Below, piece after piece: positions 17,396 to 26,188 of a stretch of DNA of 64,000 nt; position 1 is the stretch's first letter, and every line of letters starts with the position of its first letter. The position numbers and the translations under genes are program-made. The notes under the pieces are model-generated. The model saw nothing but the letters and a program-made list of their open reading frames with translations. It had not been told where the DNA came from and ran no database searches. The stretch lies in assembly GCF_947495275.1 (NCBI RefSeq), contig NZ_CANLYL010000002.1, positions 248,001 through 312,000 of the forward strand. Reading direction: 5' to 3'. This stretch comes from an uncultured Roseobacter sp. GTDB taxonomy: Bacteria; Pseudomonadota; Alphaproteobacteria; Rhodobacterales; Rhodobacteraceae.

Positions 17396-18376
17396 CTACT
17401 TGCCTCTGTGCTTGAACGTTTCTGCGACCACCGCCAGCAAGATAACGGTGCCGATTATGACGGCTTGTAAAAATGGGGAGACGCTGAGCAGATTGAGACC
17501 GTTACGTAAAACGCCAATGATCAGAACACCAACAATTGTGCCCCCAACGCCGCCGGTGCCACCTGAAAGGCTGGTGCCCCCGATGACCACAGCGGCGATG
17601 GCGTCCAGTTCATAGGCCACACCTGAACTGGGCTGAACTGAATCAAGGCGCGCAGCAAGCAGGACGCCAGCCAGTCCCGCAAGCGTGCTGCACGCGGTAT
17701 AGACGGCGATGGTTTTTCTCTTGACGTTGATACCAGCGAGCCTCGCAACCTCGGGGTTGCCGCCAATGGCATAGAGTTCACGCCCGCCTTTGCGATAGCG
17801 CTGATATAACAGCGCCACGACAAAAACGATGAGCATGACTGCGACCGTCATGGTCAAGAATCCACCATACCTTATGATAGCACCCATATTGAACCAGGGC
17901 GGAAATCCGATGATCTGAGAACCGTTCGTAATCATATTGGCCAGCCCCCTGGCGATAGACATCATCGCCAGGGTGGCGATAAATGCCGGGACCTTGAATT
18001 CTGCAATCATGATGCCGGCGAATGCACCTGTCAGGGCGGCCGCGATCAGCGCGCCGGAAATCGCGGCTCCCATGGGCAACCCAGCCGTAACGTTCAGGTA
18101 TCCGAGCACCATCATTGACAAGGCGAGCACTGATCCAACGGCAAGATCAATGCCGCCTATCAGGATTACAAACGTCATGCCGACAGCCAGAATTCCAAGA
18201 ACGGTGATTTGGTCAAGAATGTTCAGGAAATTGCGGATTGATAAGAAGGAATCGGTTGCAACTGTAAGGAATGCACAAAGTACCAAGAGACCGATGAAAG
18301 GCCCGGTGGCTCCGCTCAAAGAGAAGATTTCCCGAACGCTCAACCTCTCCTTTTTCGGAGGCATTGTCCCCGACAT
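17396..18376 (-). CDS. Sugar ABC importer permease (RbsC/XylH type)
   Basis: 326 residues from the ATG at 18376 (GGGGAA upstream); codons further upstream belong to the control region, and an ATG at 18364 is a close alternative. Eight to ten hydrophobic segments. Family signatures: FLSIRNFLNILDQITVLGIL, GMTFVILIGGIDLAVGSVLA, the cytoplasmic loop YAIGGNPEVARLAGINVKRK, and AAVVIGGTSLSGGTGGVGGT. First gene of the minus-strand arm (permease, binding protein, ATPase, SDR, SDR), divergent from the transketolase arm. Confidence 0.92.
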   Translation of the reverse strand: MSGTMPPKKERLSVREIFSLSGATGPFIGLLVLCAFLTVATDSFLSIRNFLNILDQITVLGILAVGMTFVILIGGIDLAVGSVLALSMMVLGYLNVTAGLPMGAAISGALIAAALTGAFAGIMIAEFKVPAFIATLAMMSIARGLANMITNGSQIIGFPPWFNMGAIIRYGGFLTMTVAVMLIVFVVALLYQRYRKGGRELYAIGGNPEVARLAGINVKRKTIAVYTACSTLAGLAGVLLAARLDSVQPSSGVAYELDAIAAVVIGGTSLSGGTGGVGGTIVGVLIIGVLRNGLNLLSVSPFLQAVIIGTVILLAVVAETFKHRGK

Positions 18377-18395
18377 CAATAGATTCCCCAAAACA

Positions 18396-18407
18396 GCATA
18401 ATTATGC
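18396..18407. promoter_or_regulatory. Candidate operator, perfect palindrome GCATAATTATGC
   Basis: A perfect 12-base inverted repeat just upstream of the permease start, in the divergent control region. It shares ATATGC/TTATGC half-site character with the AGAATAAATATGCA element at 18541. A SorC-type regulator is encoded in the same locus (21849) and would be the natural ligand. Inferred from symmetry and position only. Confidence 0.4.
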
Positions 18408-18506
18408 AAGCAAGATGAAAAATCCTTACCCGAGGATGTGGCGCATGTCAAGCGTTGGGGTTATGCCGCTTTGGTTCTGTCTGTCGCAATGGCAGGTCTA
18501 TATGGC

Positions 18507-18534
18507 TTGACATATGAGGCATAGAATGTATAAC
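18507..18534 (+). promoter_or_regulatory. Sigma70-type promoter for the transketolase/kinase arm
   Basis: TTGACA at 18507-18512 and TATAAC at 18529-18534 with a 16-base spacer, about 30 bases upstream of the transketolase start at 18564. The best consensus-like promoter I saw in the window. Confidence 0.65.
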
Positions 18535-18540
18535 TATATA

Positions 18541-18554
18541 AGAATAAATATGCA
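18541..18554. promoter_or_regulatory. Candidate operator AGAATAAATATGCA
   Basis: Lies just downstream of the -10 box, where a bound repressor would block transcription. It matches the perfect palindrome TGAATAAATATTCA in front of the SorC regulator (21807) at 12 of 14 bases, including the core GAATAAATAT. Shared sequence at two control regions of one locus supports a common regulator. Confidence 0.5.
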
Positions 18555-18563
18555 AGGTTGAAG

Positions 18564-19397
18564 ATGGAAGCTCATGATCTCCGCGCCATTGCGAACCGGA
18601 TGCGTCGTCGCGACCTTCATGCGGTCTATGAAGCGGGGGCAGGCCATATCGGTGGCGAGATGTCCGTGACCGACCTTTTGACCGCACTCTATTTCCATAT
18701 AATGAACGTAAATCCCCTTGAGCCGCGCGACCCAAATCGGGATCGGATGGTGCTCAGCAAAGGACACGCGGCGCTCGCACTCTATGTGGTGCTCGCGGAA
18801 AAAGGGTTCATTCCGAAGGAAGAACTGTCTACTTTTCTGAAGCCTCACTCACGGCTCAATGGTCATCCCAATTGTGTTAAAGTTCCCGGTGTTGAAACAA
18901 ATACCGGTCCTCTGGGGCATGGCCTGCCGGTGGCGGTCGGTATGGCGAAGGCGGCCAAACTGAATGGCCAACGATGGCGCACCTTCGTCATCGTTGGTGA
19001 TGGCGAGATGCAGGAGGGTTCTAATTGGGAAGCGATTATGGCGGCCGCACAGTTTGAGCTCGATAACCTGACCCTGATCATCGATCACAACGGTCTTCAG
19101 CAGGGAGCGAGACTGGCCGAAACCAACAACATCGCGCCGCTTGCTCCAAAACTCAATGCATTTGGCTGGAAGGTCGAGGAGATTGACGGTCACGATATGG
19201 ATCAGATTTGCAAGGCGGTTTCGGTGGAAACTACCAGCAAAGGGAAGCCGAAATGTGTTATTGCCCAGACGACCAAAGGGCAGGGAATTTCCTTCATGTC
19301 TGACAATGTTGCCTGGCATCACAAGGTGCCAAACCATGAACAATTCGAACAAGCGATGAAGGAGTTGGAGGAGGCGGCGAATGAATATGCCCCTTGA
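18564..19397 (+). CDS. Transketolase, N-terminal (TPP-binding) subunit
   Basis: 277 residues; ATG at 18564 with AAGG upstream (a TTG at 18558 is also in frame). This is the first half of a split transketolase: AGAGHIGGEMSVTDLLTALYF, RDRMVLSKGHAALALY, GPLGHGLPVAVGMAKAAKL, and the TPP motif GDGEMQEGSNWEA-to-IIDHNGLQ. Pairs with the C-terminal subunit encoded next, which overlaps it by 17 bases. Transfers two-carbon ketol units between ketose and aldose phosphates; in this locus it probably drains the ketose phosphate made by the FGGY kinase into the pentose phosphate pathway. Confidence 0.93.
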   Translation: MEAHDLRAIANRMRRRDLHAVYEAGAGHIGGEMSVTDLLTALYFHIMNVNPLEPRDPNRDRMVLSKGHAALALYVVLAEKGFIPKEELSTFLKPHSRLNGHPNCVKVPGVETNTGPLGHGLPVAVGMAKAAKLNGQRWRTFVIVGDGEMQEGSNWEAIMAAAQFELDNLTLIIDHNGLQQGARLAETNNIAPLAPKLNAFGWKVEEIDGHDMDQICKAVSVETTSKGKPKCVIAQTTKGQGISFMSDNVAWHHKVPNHEQFEQAMKELEEAANEYAP

Positions 19398-20340
19398 TCC
19401 GGCTGATCTGCATGATTGCCGCGATGCTTTTACCAGCACGCTTGAGGCATTGGCAGCGGCAAATTCCGATATCGTTGCTGTTTGCAACGATTCCGTCGGA
19501 TCCTCGAAATTGGGCGGCTTTCGCGAGAAGTTCCCCAGCCGTTTGATCAACGTTGGCATCGCAGAGCAGAACATGGTCGGCGTAGGCGCGGGCCTCGCAA
19601 ACGGTGGCAAGCTTCCTTTTGTTTGCGCGGCATCTCCCTTTCTGACAGGGCGTGCACTGGAGCAGATCAAGGCCGATGTGGCCTATTCGCAGGCCAATGT
19701 TAAGCTTGTCGGGATCAGTTCCGGCATGGCTTACGGTGAACTTGGTCCCACGCATCATTCAATTGAAGACTTTGCGTGGATTCGCGCGCTGCCCGGCGTT
19801 CCGGTAATTGCGCCAGCGGATCGCATTGAAACGGCCGCCGCAGTCAGATGGGCAGCTGATCATGATGGTCCCTGTTTCTTGAGGTTGAGCCGTGTGGGGG
19901 TGCCGGATATTCTGCCTCACGACCATGTATTTGAGTTGGGTAAGTCAAATGTCTTGATGGAAGGGGGCGACATTACTTTGATTGCCAATGGTGTTTTGAC
20001 CCATCGCGCGTTGGCGGCAGCAACGCTTTTGGAGGATCGTGGTCTCTCTGCACGGGTTCTCAACATGGCATGCGTGCGTCCGATTGATGCCGAGGCAATT
20101 GTACAGGCGGCAAGTGATACTGCTGCTATCCTCACCTGCGAGGAACATACGATATTTGGCGGTCTGGGCAGTGCTGTTGCCGAAGTTGTCGTGGATGAAT
20201 GTCCTGTGCCGATGAAACGTCTCGGGGTGCCGGGCGTTTTTGCACATACTGCATCTGCAAACAGGCTTCTTGACGATTTTGGCATGTCTCCAGAGGGTAT
20301 CGCAAATAGCGCGTTAGAGTTGATTGACCGGAAAGGGTGA
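19381..20340 (+). CDS. Transketolase, C-terminal (pyrimidine-binding) subunit
   Basis: 319 residues. Contains the pyrimidine-binding domain with the catalytic glutamate in LINVGIAEQNMVGVGAGLA, SSGMAYGELGPTHHSIEDFA, and the C-terminal domain ending GVPGVFAHTASANRLLDDFG. Starts inside the last codons of the N-terminal subunit, so the two are translationally coupled and form one heteromeric enzyme. Split transketolases of this type are common in carbohydrate operons, usually as an extra copy beside a housekeeping full-length enzyme elsewhere. Confidence 0.93.
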   Translation: MNMPLDPADLHDCRDAFTSTLEALAAANSDIVAVCNDSVGSSKLGGFREKFPSRLINVGIAEQNMVGVGAGLANGGKLPFVCAASPFLTGRALEQIKADVAYSQANVKLVGISSGMAYGELGPTHHSIEDFAWIRALPGVPVIAPADRIETAAAVRWAADHDGPCFLRLSRVGVPDILPHDHVFELGKSNVLMEGGDITLIANGVLTHRALAAATLLEDRGLSARVLNMACVRPIDAEAIVQAASDTAAILTCEEHTIFGGLGSAVAEVVVDECPVPMKRLGVPGVFAHTASANRLLDDFGMSPEGIANSALELIDRKG

Positions 20341-20342
20341 AT

Positions 20343-21806
20343 ATGGCCGAGCGTGCTGTTCTGGCGATTGACGAAGGCACGACGAATTCCAAGGCGATCC
20401 TCGTCTCCAGACACGGCGACATCATCGCGAGCGGCTCTGCGCCGGTTCCTATTGAGCATCCGAAGTCTGGTTGGGTGCAACAGGATGCTGAGGCGATATG
20501 GGCAGCGACTCTGCAGGCAATTGCCGAATGTACCAATGCGTCTCCCGCAACGGATGTGGTGGCCATCGGTATTTCCAATCAACGCGAATCCATCATGATC
20601 TGGGATCGCAAGACCGGCGCGCCTTGCGGGCCGGTGATAACCTGGCAGTGCCGCCGCACATCTGCGGATTGCGCTGCGTTGAAACAGCAGGGGCATGAGC
20701 CAGATGTCATCGCGCGCACGGGCTTGCCTCTGGATCCGCTTTTCCCGCCGACCAAAGTGGCCTGGCTTCTCGATCAGTATGTTGGAGAGCGCCGCGACAT
20801 CTGCGTCGGCACCATTGATAGCTGGTTGATCTGGAAGCTTAGTGGTGGCGCGGTGCACGCCACGGACCGGTCAAACGCTGCGCGCACCCAGCTTTTTCAT
20901 CTCGCCGATCTGCGCTGGGACGCAACCTTATGTGACCTCTTTGGCGTTGACAGCGCAATGTTGCCAGAAGTGCACGATTCCGGGCATGTGTTTGGGTCGA
21001 CCAAGAATGTGGGGCCCTTGGCGGATGGCATTCCCATCGCTTCGGCCATCGGGGATTCTCACGCAGCCCTGTTTGGGCATGGCGCCTTTGGGCAGGGTGA
21101 CAGCAAGGTGACCTTCGGCACGGGTTCATCGGTCATGACGACGATACCAGCCTTCGTTGTGCCCCCGAATGGCATCACCACCACCATCGCTTGGTCACTG
21201 AATGGAGAGCCAACATACGCATATGAGGGCAACATTCTTGTCAGCGCGTCGATCCTGCCATGGACAGCTCAAATGTTGGGATTGGACGGCGTCGATACCC
21301 TGCTCGATCTTGCGCAGACCGTGTCCGGCACTGAGGGCGTTTCACTTGTTCCGGCCCACGTCGGTCTCGGGTCACCACATTGGAATGCCGAGGCGCGGGG
21401 GCTGATCTGTGGTCTGTCTTTTGGTACTCAACCTGCCCATCTGGCGCGCGCCGCCGCTGAGAGCATGGCGCTTCAGGTGCAGGATGTATATGCCATCATG
21501 GCGCCGGATGATGCGCGGGCAGGGCGGTTGTTTGTTGACGGTGGACCAAGTTCAAACCGTTTCTTGATGCAGATTTTGGCGGACTATCTCGATCATGCGG
21601 TAACGCCTTGCAGAAATCCCGAGGCATCAGCGCTTGGCGCTGCGTATCTGGCGGGGCTGGCAACTGGTTTCTGGCCCAACCTTGAAGCCGTGGCCGGATT
21701 GGTCAGCCATGACAGCGACATCGTTCCGAATATGCCATCGGGGGTGCGCGACGTGAATCTATCGGCATGGAGAAATGCCATTGCCCGTACAACCGTTGTG
21801 AGATAG
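20343..21806 (+). CDS. FGGY-family carbohydrate kinase (glycerol-kinase-like branch)
   Basis: 487 residues from ATG 20343, which has GGAAAGGG upstream; a GTG at 20337 overlapping the previous stop is the alternative. Phosphate-binding loop AIDEGTTNSKAILVSRHGDI; SNQRESIMIWDRKTGAP; the FGGY-equivalent region TIDSWLIWKLSGG; GDSHAALFGHGAFGQGDSKVTFGTGSS; and the adenosine-binding GLFVDGGPSSNRFLMQ-like segment near residue 395. Phosphorylates a ketose or polyol. Its place after a split transketolase suggests a ketose such as a xylulose-, ribulose- or erythrulose-type substrate rather than glycerol. Confidence 0.88.
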   Translation: MAERAVLAIDEGTTNSKAILVSRHGDIIASGSAPVPIEHPKSGWVQQDAEAIWAATLQAIAECTNASPATDVVAIGISNQRESIMIWDRKTGAPCGPVITWQCRRTSADCAALKQQGHEPDVIARTGLPLDPLFPPTKVAWLLDQYVGERRDICVGTIDSWLIWKLSGGAVHATDRSNAARTQLFHLADLRWDATLCDLFGVDSAMLPEVHDSGHVFGSTKNVGPLADGIPIASAIGDSHAALFGHGAFGQGDSKVTFGTGSSVMTTIPAFVVPPNGITTTIAWSLNGEPTYAYEGNILVSASILPWTAQMLGLDGVDTLLDLAQTVSGTEGVSLVPAHVGLGSPHWNAEARGLICGLSFGTQPAHLARAAAESMALQVQDVYAIMAPDDARAGRLFVDGGPSSNRFLMQILADYLDHAVTPCRNPEASALGAAYLAGLATGFWPNLEAVAGLVSHDSDIVPNMPSGVRDVNLSAWRNAIARTTVVR

Positions 21807-21820
21807 TGAATAAATATTCA
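21807..21820. promoter_or_regulatory. Candidate operator TGAATAAATATTCA
   Basis: Perfect inverted repeat TGAATA-AA-TATTCA starting at the kinase stop and ending 28 bases before the SorC regulator ATG. Near-copy of the element at 18541. Suggests the regulator controls its own gene as well as the operon promoter. Confidence 0.5.
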
Positions 21821-21848
21821 TCAAACCTGCCGTTCAAAAAGGTTTCTC

Positions 21849-22826
21849 ATGTCCCGCCTAAATGAGCTTCGTATGATCGCCCGGGTTGCCCAGATGTATC
21901 ACATCGAAGGACAGCGACAGGCTGCAATTGCGGCTCACCTGCGGATATCCCAGGCGACAGTTTCGCGGATGTTGAAACGGGCGCAGGAAGAGGAGATTGT
22001 TCGGACGACGGTCGTGACGCCCTCTGGGACCTACGCCGATCTTGAAACGGTTTTGCGCACCAAGTTCGATCTGAGTGAGGCCATCGTGGTTGAGTGCTCC
22101 GAAGATCGCGATGGGGCCATTATGGCACGTATCGGTGAGGCCGCCGCCCATTTTGTCGAAGCTACTTTGCAAGTTGATGAGGTAATTGGCGTTTCCAGCT
22201 GGTCGGAAACCATTTTGAAGATGGTGGACAATATTCACCCGATGAAAAATGGGAAGGCCAAACATGTGGTCCAGACTTTGGGTGGCATGGGTGATCCGAC
22301 CGTTCAGATTCATGCGAACCAGCTGACCACGCGGCTCGCCAAACTCACCGGTGCGGAGGCGCATTTGCTCAGTGCCCCGGGCGTTGCGCAATCACGCGAA
22401 GCCAAGCTTGTGTTGCTTGGAGACACCTATGTGCGTGAAACGATGGACATGTTCGGCAAAATTACTTTAGCCATCGTCGGGATTGGCGCGATGGAACCCT
22501 CCAGCATGCTGGCGCGGTCGGGAAATACCTTCTCTGGTCGGGAGCTCGCTGCCGTGGAAGAAGCTGGCGGCGTCGGCGACATCAGCCTGCGGTTTTTTGA
22601 TGCGGATGGGAATTTTGTGAAAACCCCGCTGGATGAGCGGGTCATCGGAATGTCACTGGAGGAGCTGTCTCAGATTGACCGCGTCATTGCCTTGGCCGGT
22701 GGGCAATCCAAGACGGACTCAATCCGGGGCGCTTTGCGAACCGGTGTAATAGACCTTTTGATCACCGATAAATTTACCGCCGGACGGCTCGCGGAAATGG
22801 ACAACCTACAGGAACTGTCGGGCTAG
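21849..22826 (+). CDS. SorC/DeoR-type sugar-binding transcriptional regulator
   Basis: 325 residues. N-terminal winged helix-turn-helix: VAQMYHIEGQRQAAIAAHLR-ISQATVSRMLKRAQEEEIV. The C-terminal domain is the NagB-like sugar-binding domain of the SorC family (VIGVSSWSETILKMVD, VVQTLGGMGDPTVQIHANQL, GDISLRFFDADGNFV, and VIALAGGQSKTDSIRGALR). Such proteins respond to phosphorylated sugars. As last gene of the arm, it probably senses the kinase product and controls both divergent operons through the AT-rich elements at 18396, 18541 and 21807. Confidence 0.9.
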   Translation: MSRLNELRMIARVAQMYHIEGQRQAAIAAHLRISQATVSRMLKRAQEEEIVRTTVVTPSGTYADLETVLRTKFDLSEAIVVECSEDRDGAIMARIGEAAAHFVEATLQVDEVIGVSSWSETILKMVDNIHPMKNGKAKHVVQTLGGMGDPTVQIHANQLTTRLAKLTGAEAHLLSAPGVAQSREAKLVLLGDTYVRETMDMFGKITLAIVGIGAMEPSSMLARSGNTFSGRELAAVEEAGGVGDISLRFFDADGNFVKTPLDERVIGMSLEELSQIDRVIALAGGQSKTDSIRGALRTGVIDLLITDKFTAGRLAEMDNLQELSG

Positions 22827-22829
22827 GCT

Positions 22830-22868
22830 ATCGCCGGTCGTCGGCGATCTATCCCAGCAACCGCTGGG
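22830..22868 (+). terminator. Tandem hairpins after the SorC regulator
   Basis: Stem ATCGCCG / CGGCGAT at 22830-22848 (loop GTCGT) and stem CCCAGC / GCTGGG at 22853-22868 (loop AACC), starting 4 bases after the regulator stop. The following GCTCTGCCTTTAT is only weakly T-rich, so efficiency is uncertain. Confidence 0.5.
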
Positions 22869-23127
22869 GCTCTGCCTTTATGCAATCCGTCTCAGCGATA
22901 TAGATGGATCGTGTCGCGGGGGGTGATCGATGTGGTGCAATCATCGGACTGATATTCGCGATGTGCTTGACAGGTTTTCGAACGACACAAAGCATTTGCG
23001 GATTGCCCACACCCGACGACGCGCAAACCCTTGCCGAATAAACGGAGTGCATGGTCAAGCCGGATGTATGCTTATCACTTTGAAACTGCAGGGCTTCCAT
23101 TGTCTGATGGCATCAGCCCGAACACCC
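22869..23127. other. Intergenic, no gene seen
   Basis: With the hairpins, about 300 bases separate two convergent genes. Short frames on both strands here have no recognisable content. Confidence 0.3.
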
Positions 23128-24507
23128 CTAGCCCTTGTAAACCGTAGCGGCATCGCTGAGGTAGTTGTCCCAGGCGAACCAATAGGCAATGTGGCCCGCA
23201 ACTCTCGGCAGGCGGGTGCCGTCAGGACCGACGAGAGCGTCTTCGGTGATGATCCACTCCGATCCGTCCGCAGCTTTCAACCCACCCGATGAAAGCTCGA
23301 ATGTATGATTGCCCCGCTCATAGGCGCGGACGCTACGGCTTTCCGCAGTCCCGATCAGAACTAGGTTTGTACTGTTGATCCCATCGTTAATCAGCCGCTC
23401 TTTGGCGAATGCATCCAGCGGCCAGGCCCGCGCGGCCCCGAACTGGCGGATGGTGAAAACATAGTCTTTCTGGCGATGTTCGCTTTGATCTACGACGGCG
23501 GGAAACATCAGGTCAGGGGAACCGAAGTAATTGGCATAGACAACTCCGGACCCATAGTTGCGCCGATGACCCGTGTCGAGTGACAGAACTTTGCTGCCGG
23601 GATGGGATGTTTTCCACCTGTCCCATGTTGTGATGACAACCGGCCGCTGTTTCAGCTCAATCCCGGAGTTGACCAGCGGCCCCACCACCGGCTTGCCGGT
23701 GAACTGGTTCCAAAGTGAATGGCTTTGGCGATCAAACATCAGCTTGTTGGAACGATAGAGAAATCCCGAAGACCCGAAAACCAGCGGTTTTGATCGACCG
23801 GCAAGCTGCGTTTCAAACAGAATGCCCGATCCGCACAGCGTGCAATAGGCGAGTGCGACAGGCACGCCCCCTATGACTTCGTTGAACATCTCATGCCACC
23901 CCATGATGCGCAGCGGATAGGCTCTGACATCGCCATTGATCGACACGCCGAACACCAGATCCGACCCGCGCAGGTAGGATGCTTCGCTGGCTGAGATCAG
24001 TTGCGGGTTGTCAAGCGAGGGAATGCCATCCTTGCGGACCCCACCCCAGGCGATCTCTTCCAAACGTATCCGCATCTTGTCACGCGCCAGATACTCAGTT
24101 TTCAGAAAGTCGGAAAAATTGGGATCGATTTGCAGCAAAACACGCCGCGTGAACGCGATCTGCGCAGGATGGGGAACAATCTGCGGATTGCGTTCCTGCC
24201 AAAGCATCCAGTCAAACCAACGGGTTCCATGCGACTGGCCAGTGATGTTTTGCAGCACCTCTGCCACTTCGCGCCGTCGCCCTTCCGTAAACCTCAATGC
24301 CCGGATCAGACCCGCCGCCATATCCGGGTTCCCACGGTTTTCGATGAGTTGCAGGGCGGCCTTGTATTCTGATGTTGTTCCAAAAACCTGAGCATCCAGG
24401 GCATCCTGAAGTGCCTTGTCTTCGGAAGATTGCTGTGCCGACACACTTCCCGGTACGAATGCGGACGACAGCGCCAGAGCGGAAAATTGGCGTCGCGATA
24501 GGGTCAT
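23128..24507 (-). CDS. DUF3179-domain protein with Tat signal
   Basis: 459 residues. N-terminus MTLSRRQFSALALSSAFV has the twin-arginine motif SRRQF followed by a hydrophobic stretch and a cleavage-like VSAQ, so export in folded form to the periplasm is expected. The core matches DUF3179: GDVRAYPLRIMGWHEMFNEV, GGVPVALAYCTLCGSGILF (with a C-x-x-C), SGFLYRSNKLMFDRQ, LWNQFTGKPVVGPL, and HPGSKVLSLDTG. The family has no settled biochemical role; the CxxC could bind a metal or be redox-active. No obvious operon partner: neighbours are a convergent regulator and a kinase gene ending 220 bases upstream on the same strand. Confidence 0.88.
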   Translation of the reverse strand: MTLSRRQFSALALSSAFVPGSVSAQQSSEDKALQDALDAQVFGTTSEYKAALQLIENRGNPDMAAGLIRALRFTEGRRREVAEVLQNITGQSHGTRWFDWMLWQERNPQIVPHPAQIAFTRRVLLQIDPNFSDFLKTEYLARDKMRIRLEEIAWGGVRKDGIPSLDNPQLISASEASYLRGSDLVFGVSINGDVRAYPLRIMGWHEMFNEVIGGVPVALAYCTLCGSGILFETQLAGRSKPLVFGSSGFLYRSNKLMFDRQSHSLWNQFTGKPVVGPLVNSGIELKQRPVVITTWDRWKTSHPGSKVLSLDTGHRRNYGSGVVYANYFGSPDLMFPAVVDQSEHRQKDYVFTIRQFGAARAWPLDAFAKERLINDGINSTNLVLIGTAESRSVRAYERGNHTFELSSGGLKAADGSEWIITEDALVGPDGTRLPRVAGHIAYWFAWDNYLSDAATVYKG

Positions 24508-24727
24508 TGGATAGCCTCCGTGAATGCCACCAAGCTGGAACGCTCTGTATTCAACTGCAACTAAAGAGATCGTGAGACCGCGCAGGTTGCCGCGAATGTG
24601 TCTGTATGTGTGAGGTCAAATTGCCCACCAGCCTCGGTTTTCCAGGGGCGTCTTGTTGCAATACGTGTCGAAAGAGAGCAGGGCCGTGCCATGCAAGTCA
24701 CTCAAGCGCACAGGCACCGGTCCCAAG

Positions 24728-26188
24728 TCATGCGTGGAATGGCAGTTCCCGATATCTCTGGTGCCGTTCAAGCAAGTCGTTTCGCCACTCTGGGCGCGGG
24801 GAAACGCTTCTGCTGATTGTTTGTTTGCGTTGCAGAATTTCCGAGGTCTCCAACGGGCTGGCGGCGCATTGCGCAAGTTTCGCGGCACCGATGCAGGCAG
24901 AGATATCGCCATTCACCGGAACCATCATTTCAATGTTCATGAGGCTGGCGATTAATTGCACCCAGAGATCAGACCGTGTGCCGCCCCCCACCGCTACCAT
25001 TTCGTTTATAGGAACACCGGACTGGGTTTGCGCCAGATAAGCGTCGTAAAACTGAAAGGCGACGCCCTCCATGATGGCATAGGCCAAATCAACTTTGTCC
25101 GTGATTGCCGAAATCCCTGATAGAGCCGCTAGCGCGTCAGGGCGATTGTCTGGAGTGCGCACGCCGGTCAGGCTCGGCCGGGCAATTGGGAAGGCGCTCA
25201 TGCCGATATTAGCGATTTTTTGATCCGCAAGCGTGGCCAGTTCAGCAGAAGAGGTGGCGGTCAAATCCGCGATCCAGTCGAGCGATTGCGTGGCGCTCAT
25301 GACCACGCCCATAGACAGAAAGGTGTCCGGAGCCGCGTGTGGAGTGGTCAGTACCGCCTTTTCGGGGTTGGGGCGAAATCGGTCATCCACTGCCGAGAGA
25401 ACACCCGATGTCCCTACGCTAAGTGCAGCGGTTCCGGGGCGCGCGGCACCAACGCCCAGAGCGCCCGCGTAATTGTCGCCGCACCCGGTTGCGACCAGAA
25501 CACGCGATGGCATGCCCCATCGCTCGGACAGCTCGGACTTCAGATAGCCGGCGGCTGCATAGGAGGGTAAAAGACTGGGCAGCTTGCTTCTGTCCCAACC
25601 GGCCGCTTCGATAAGTTCGTCGTCCCAGCTGGCCGTCGCGCAATCCAGCAGCATGGTGCCCGAGGCGTCCGATATATCGCTCGCACGCTCGCCTGTCATC
25701 ATTAGACGAACGTAATCCTTGGGCAGCATCAGGATGTCCGCGCGATCCAGTGCACTTGGCCAGTGTTGCGCCATCCAAAGAAGTTTGGGGGCCGTCAATC
25801 CTGGATCAGGCTGTCCGTTTGTGCGCCAGCCGATGTCAGGAACCCGGTCGAGAAGTATTTGGCACTCCGCCAGCGATCTCTGATCGTTCCACAAAAGGCA
25901 AGGAGCAACCGGTCTGTTTTTTCCGTCAAGCAGCACCGACCCCAACATCTGACCGGACAGCGAAATGCCGACAATACCGGACATCAGTTTCGATTGGTTC
26001 TGGGCCAGTTCGTCGAAAATTTCTGTGGTCAGGTGCCACCATAGATCCGGTTCCTGCTGTGACCAGCCTTGGTGTGGTCGGTCAACTGCGCAAGAGCGCG
26101 ACGCTTGCGCGAGACATTGACCGTCGGCATCAATCAGGGCGATCTTGATGCCGGAGGTGCCGAGATCAATGCCGGCAAAGATGCTCAT
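24728..26188 (-). CDS. FGGY-family kinase (xylulokinase-like)
   Basis: 486 residues. N-terminal phosphate loop AGIDLGTSGIKIALIDADGQ; HQGWSQQEPDLWW; LWNDQRSLAECQIL; PKDYVRLMMTGERASDISDA; the ATP-binding CGDNYAGALGVG and LSVGTSGVLSAVDD; and the C-terminal MVAVGGGTRSDLWVQLIASL. Closest to D-xylulose kinases but the acceptor sugar could be another ketose or an alditol. Its ATG overlaps the regulator stop (ATGA), so it is the last gene of a minus-strand operon: binding protein, permease, permease, regulator, kinase. Confidence 0.9.
   Translation of the reverse strand: MSIFAGIDLGTSGIKIALIDADGQCLAQASRSCAVDRPHQGWSQQEPDLWWHLTTEIFDELAQNQSKLMSGIVGISLSGQMLGSVLLDGKNRPVAPCLLWNDQRSLAECQILLDRVPDIGWRTNGQPDPGLTAPKLLWMAQHWPSALDRADILMLPKDYVRLMMTGERASDISDASGTMLLDCATASWDDELIEAAGWDRSKLPSLLPSYAAAGYLKSELSERWGMPSRVLVATGCGDNYAGALGVGAARPGTAALSVGTSGVLSAVDDRFRPNPEKAVLTTPHAAPDTFLSMGVVMSATQSLDWIADLTATSSAELATLADQKIANIGMSAFPIARPSLTGVRTPDNRPDALAALSGISAITDKVDLAYAIMEGVAFQFYDAYLAQTQSGVPINEMVAVGGGTRSDLWVQLIASLMNIEMMVPVNGDISACIGAAKLAQCAASPLETSEILQRKQTISRSVSPRPEWRNDLLERHQRYRELPFHA

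Noticed and set aside
16275-17615. 446-codon plus-strand frame across the RbsB-like gene
   Set aside because: Antisense shadow of the binding-protein gene; no ribosome-binding site or family resemblance, and the minus-strand protein has a signal peptide and clear family motifs.
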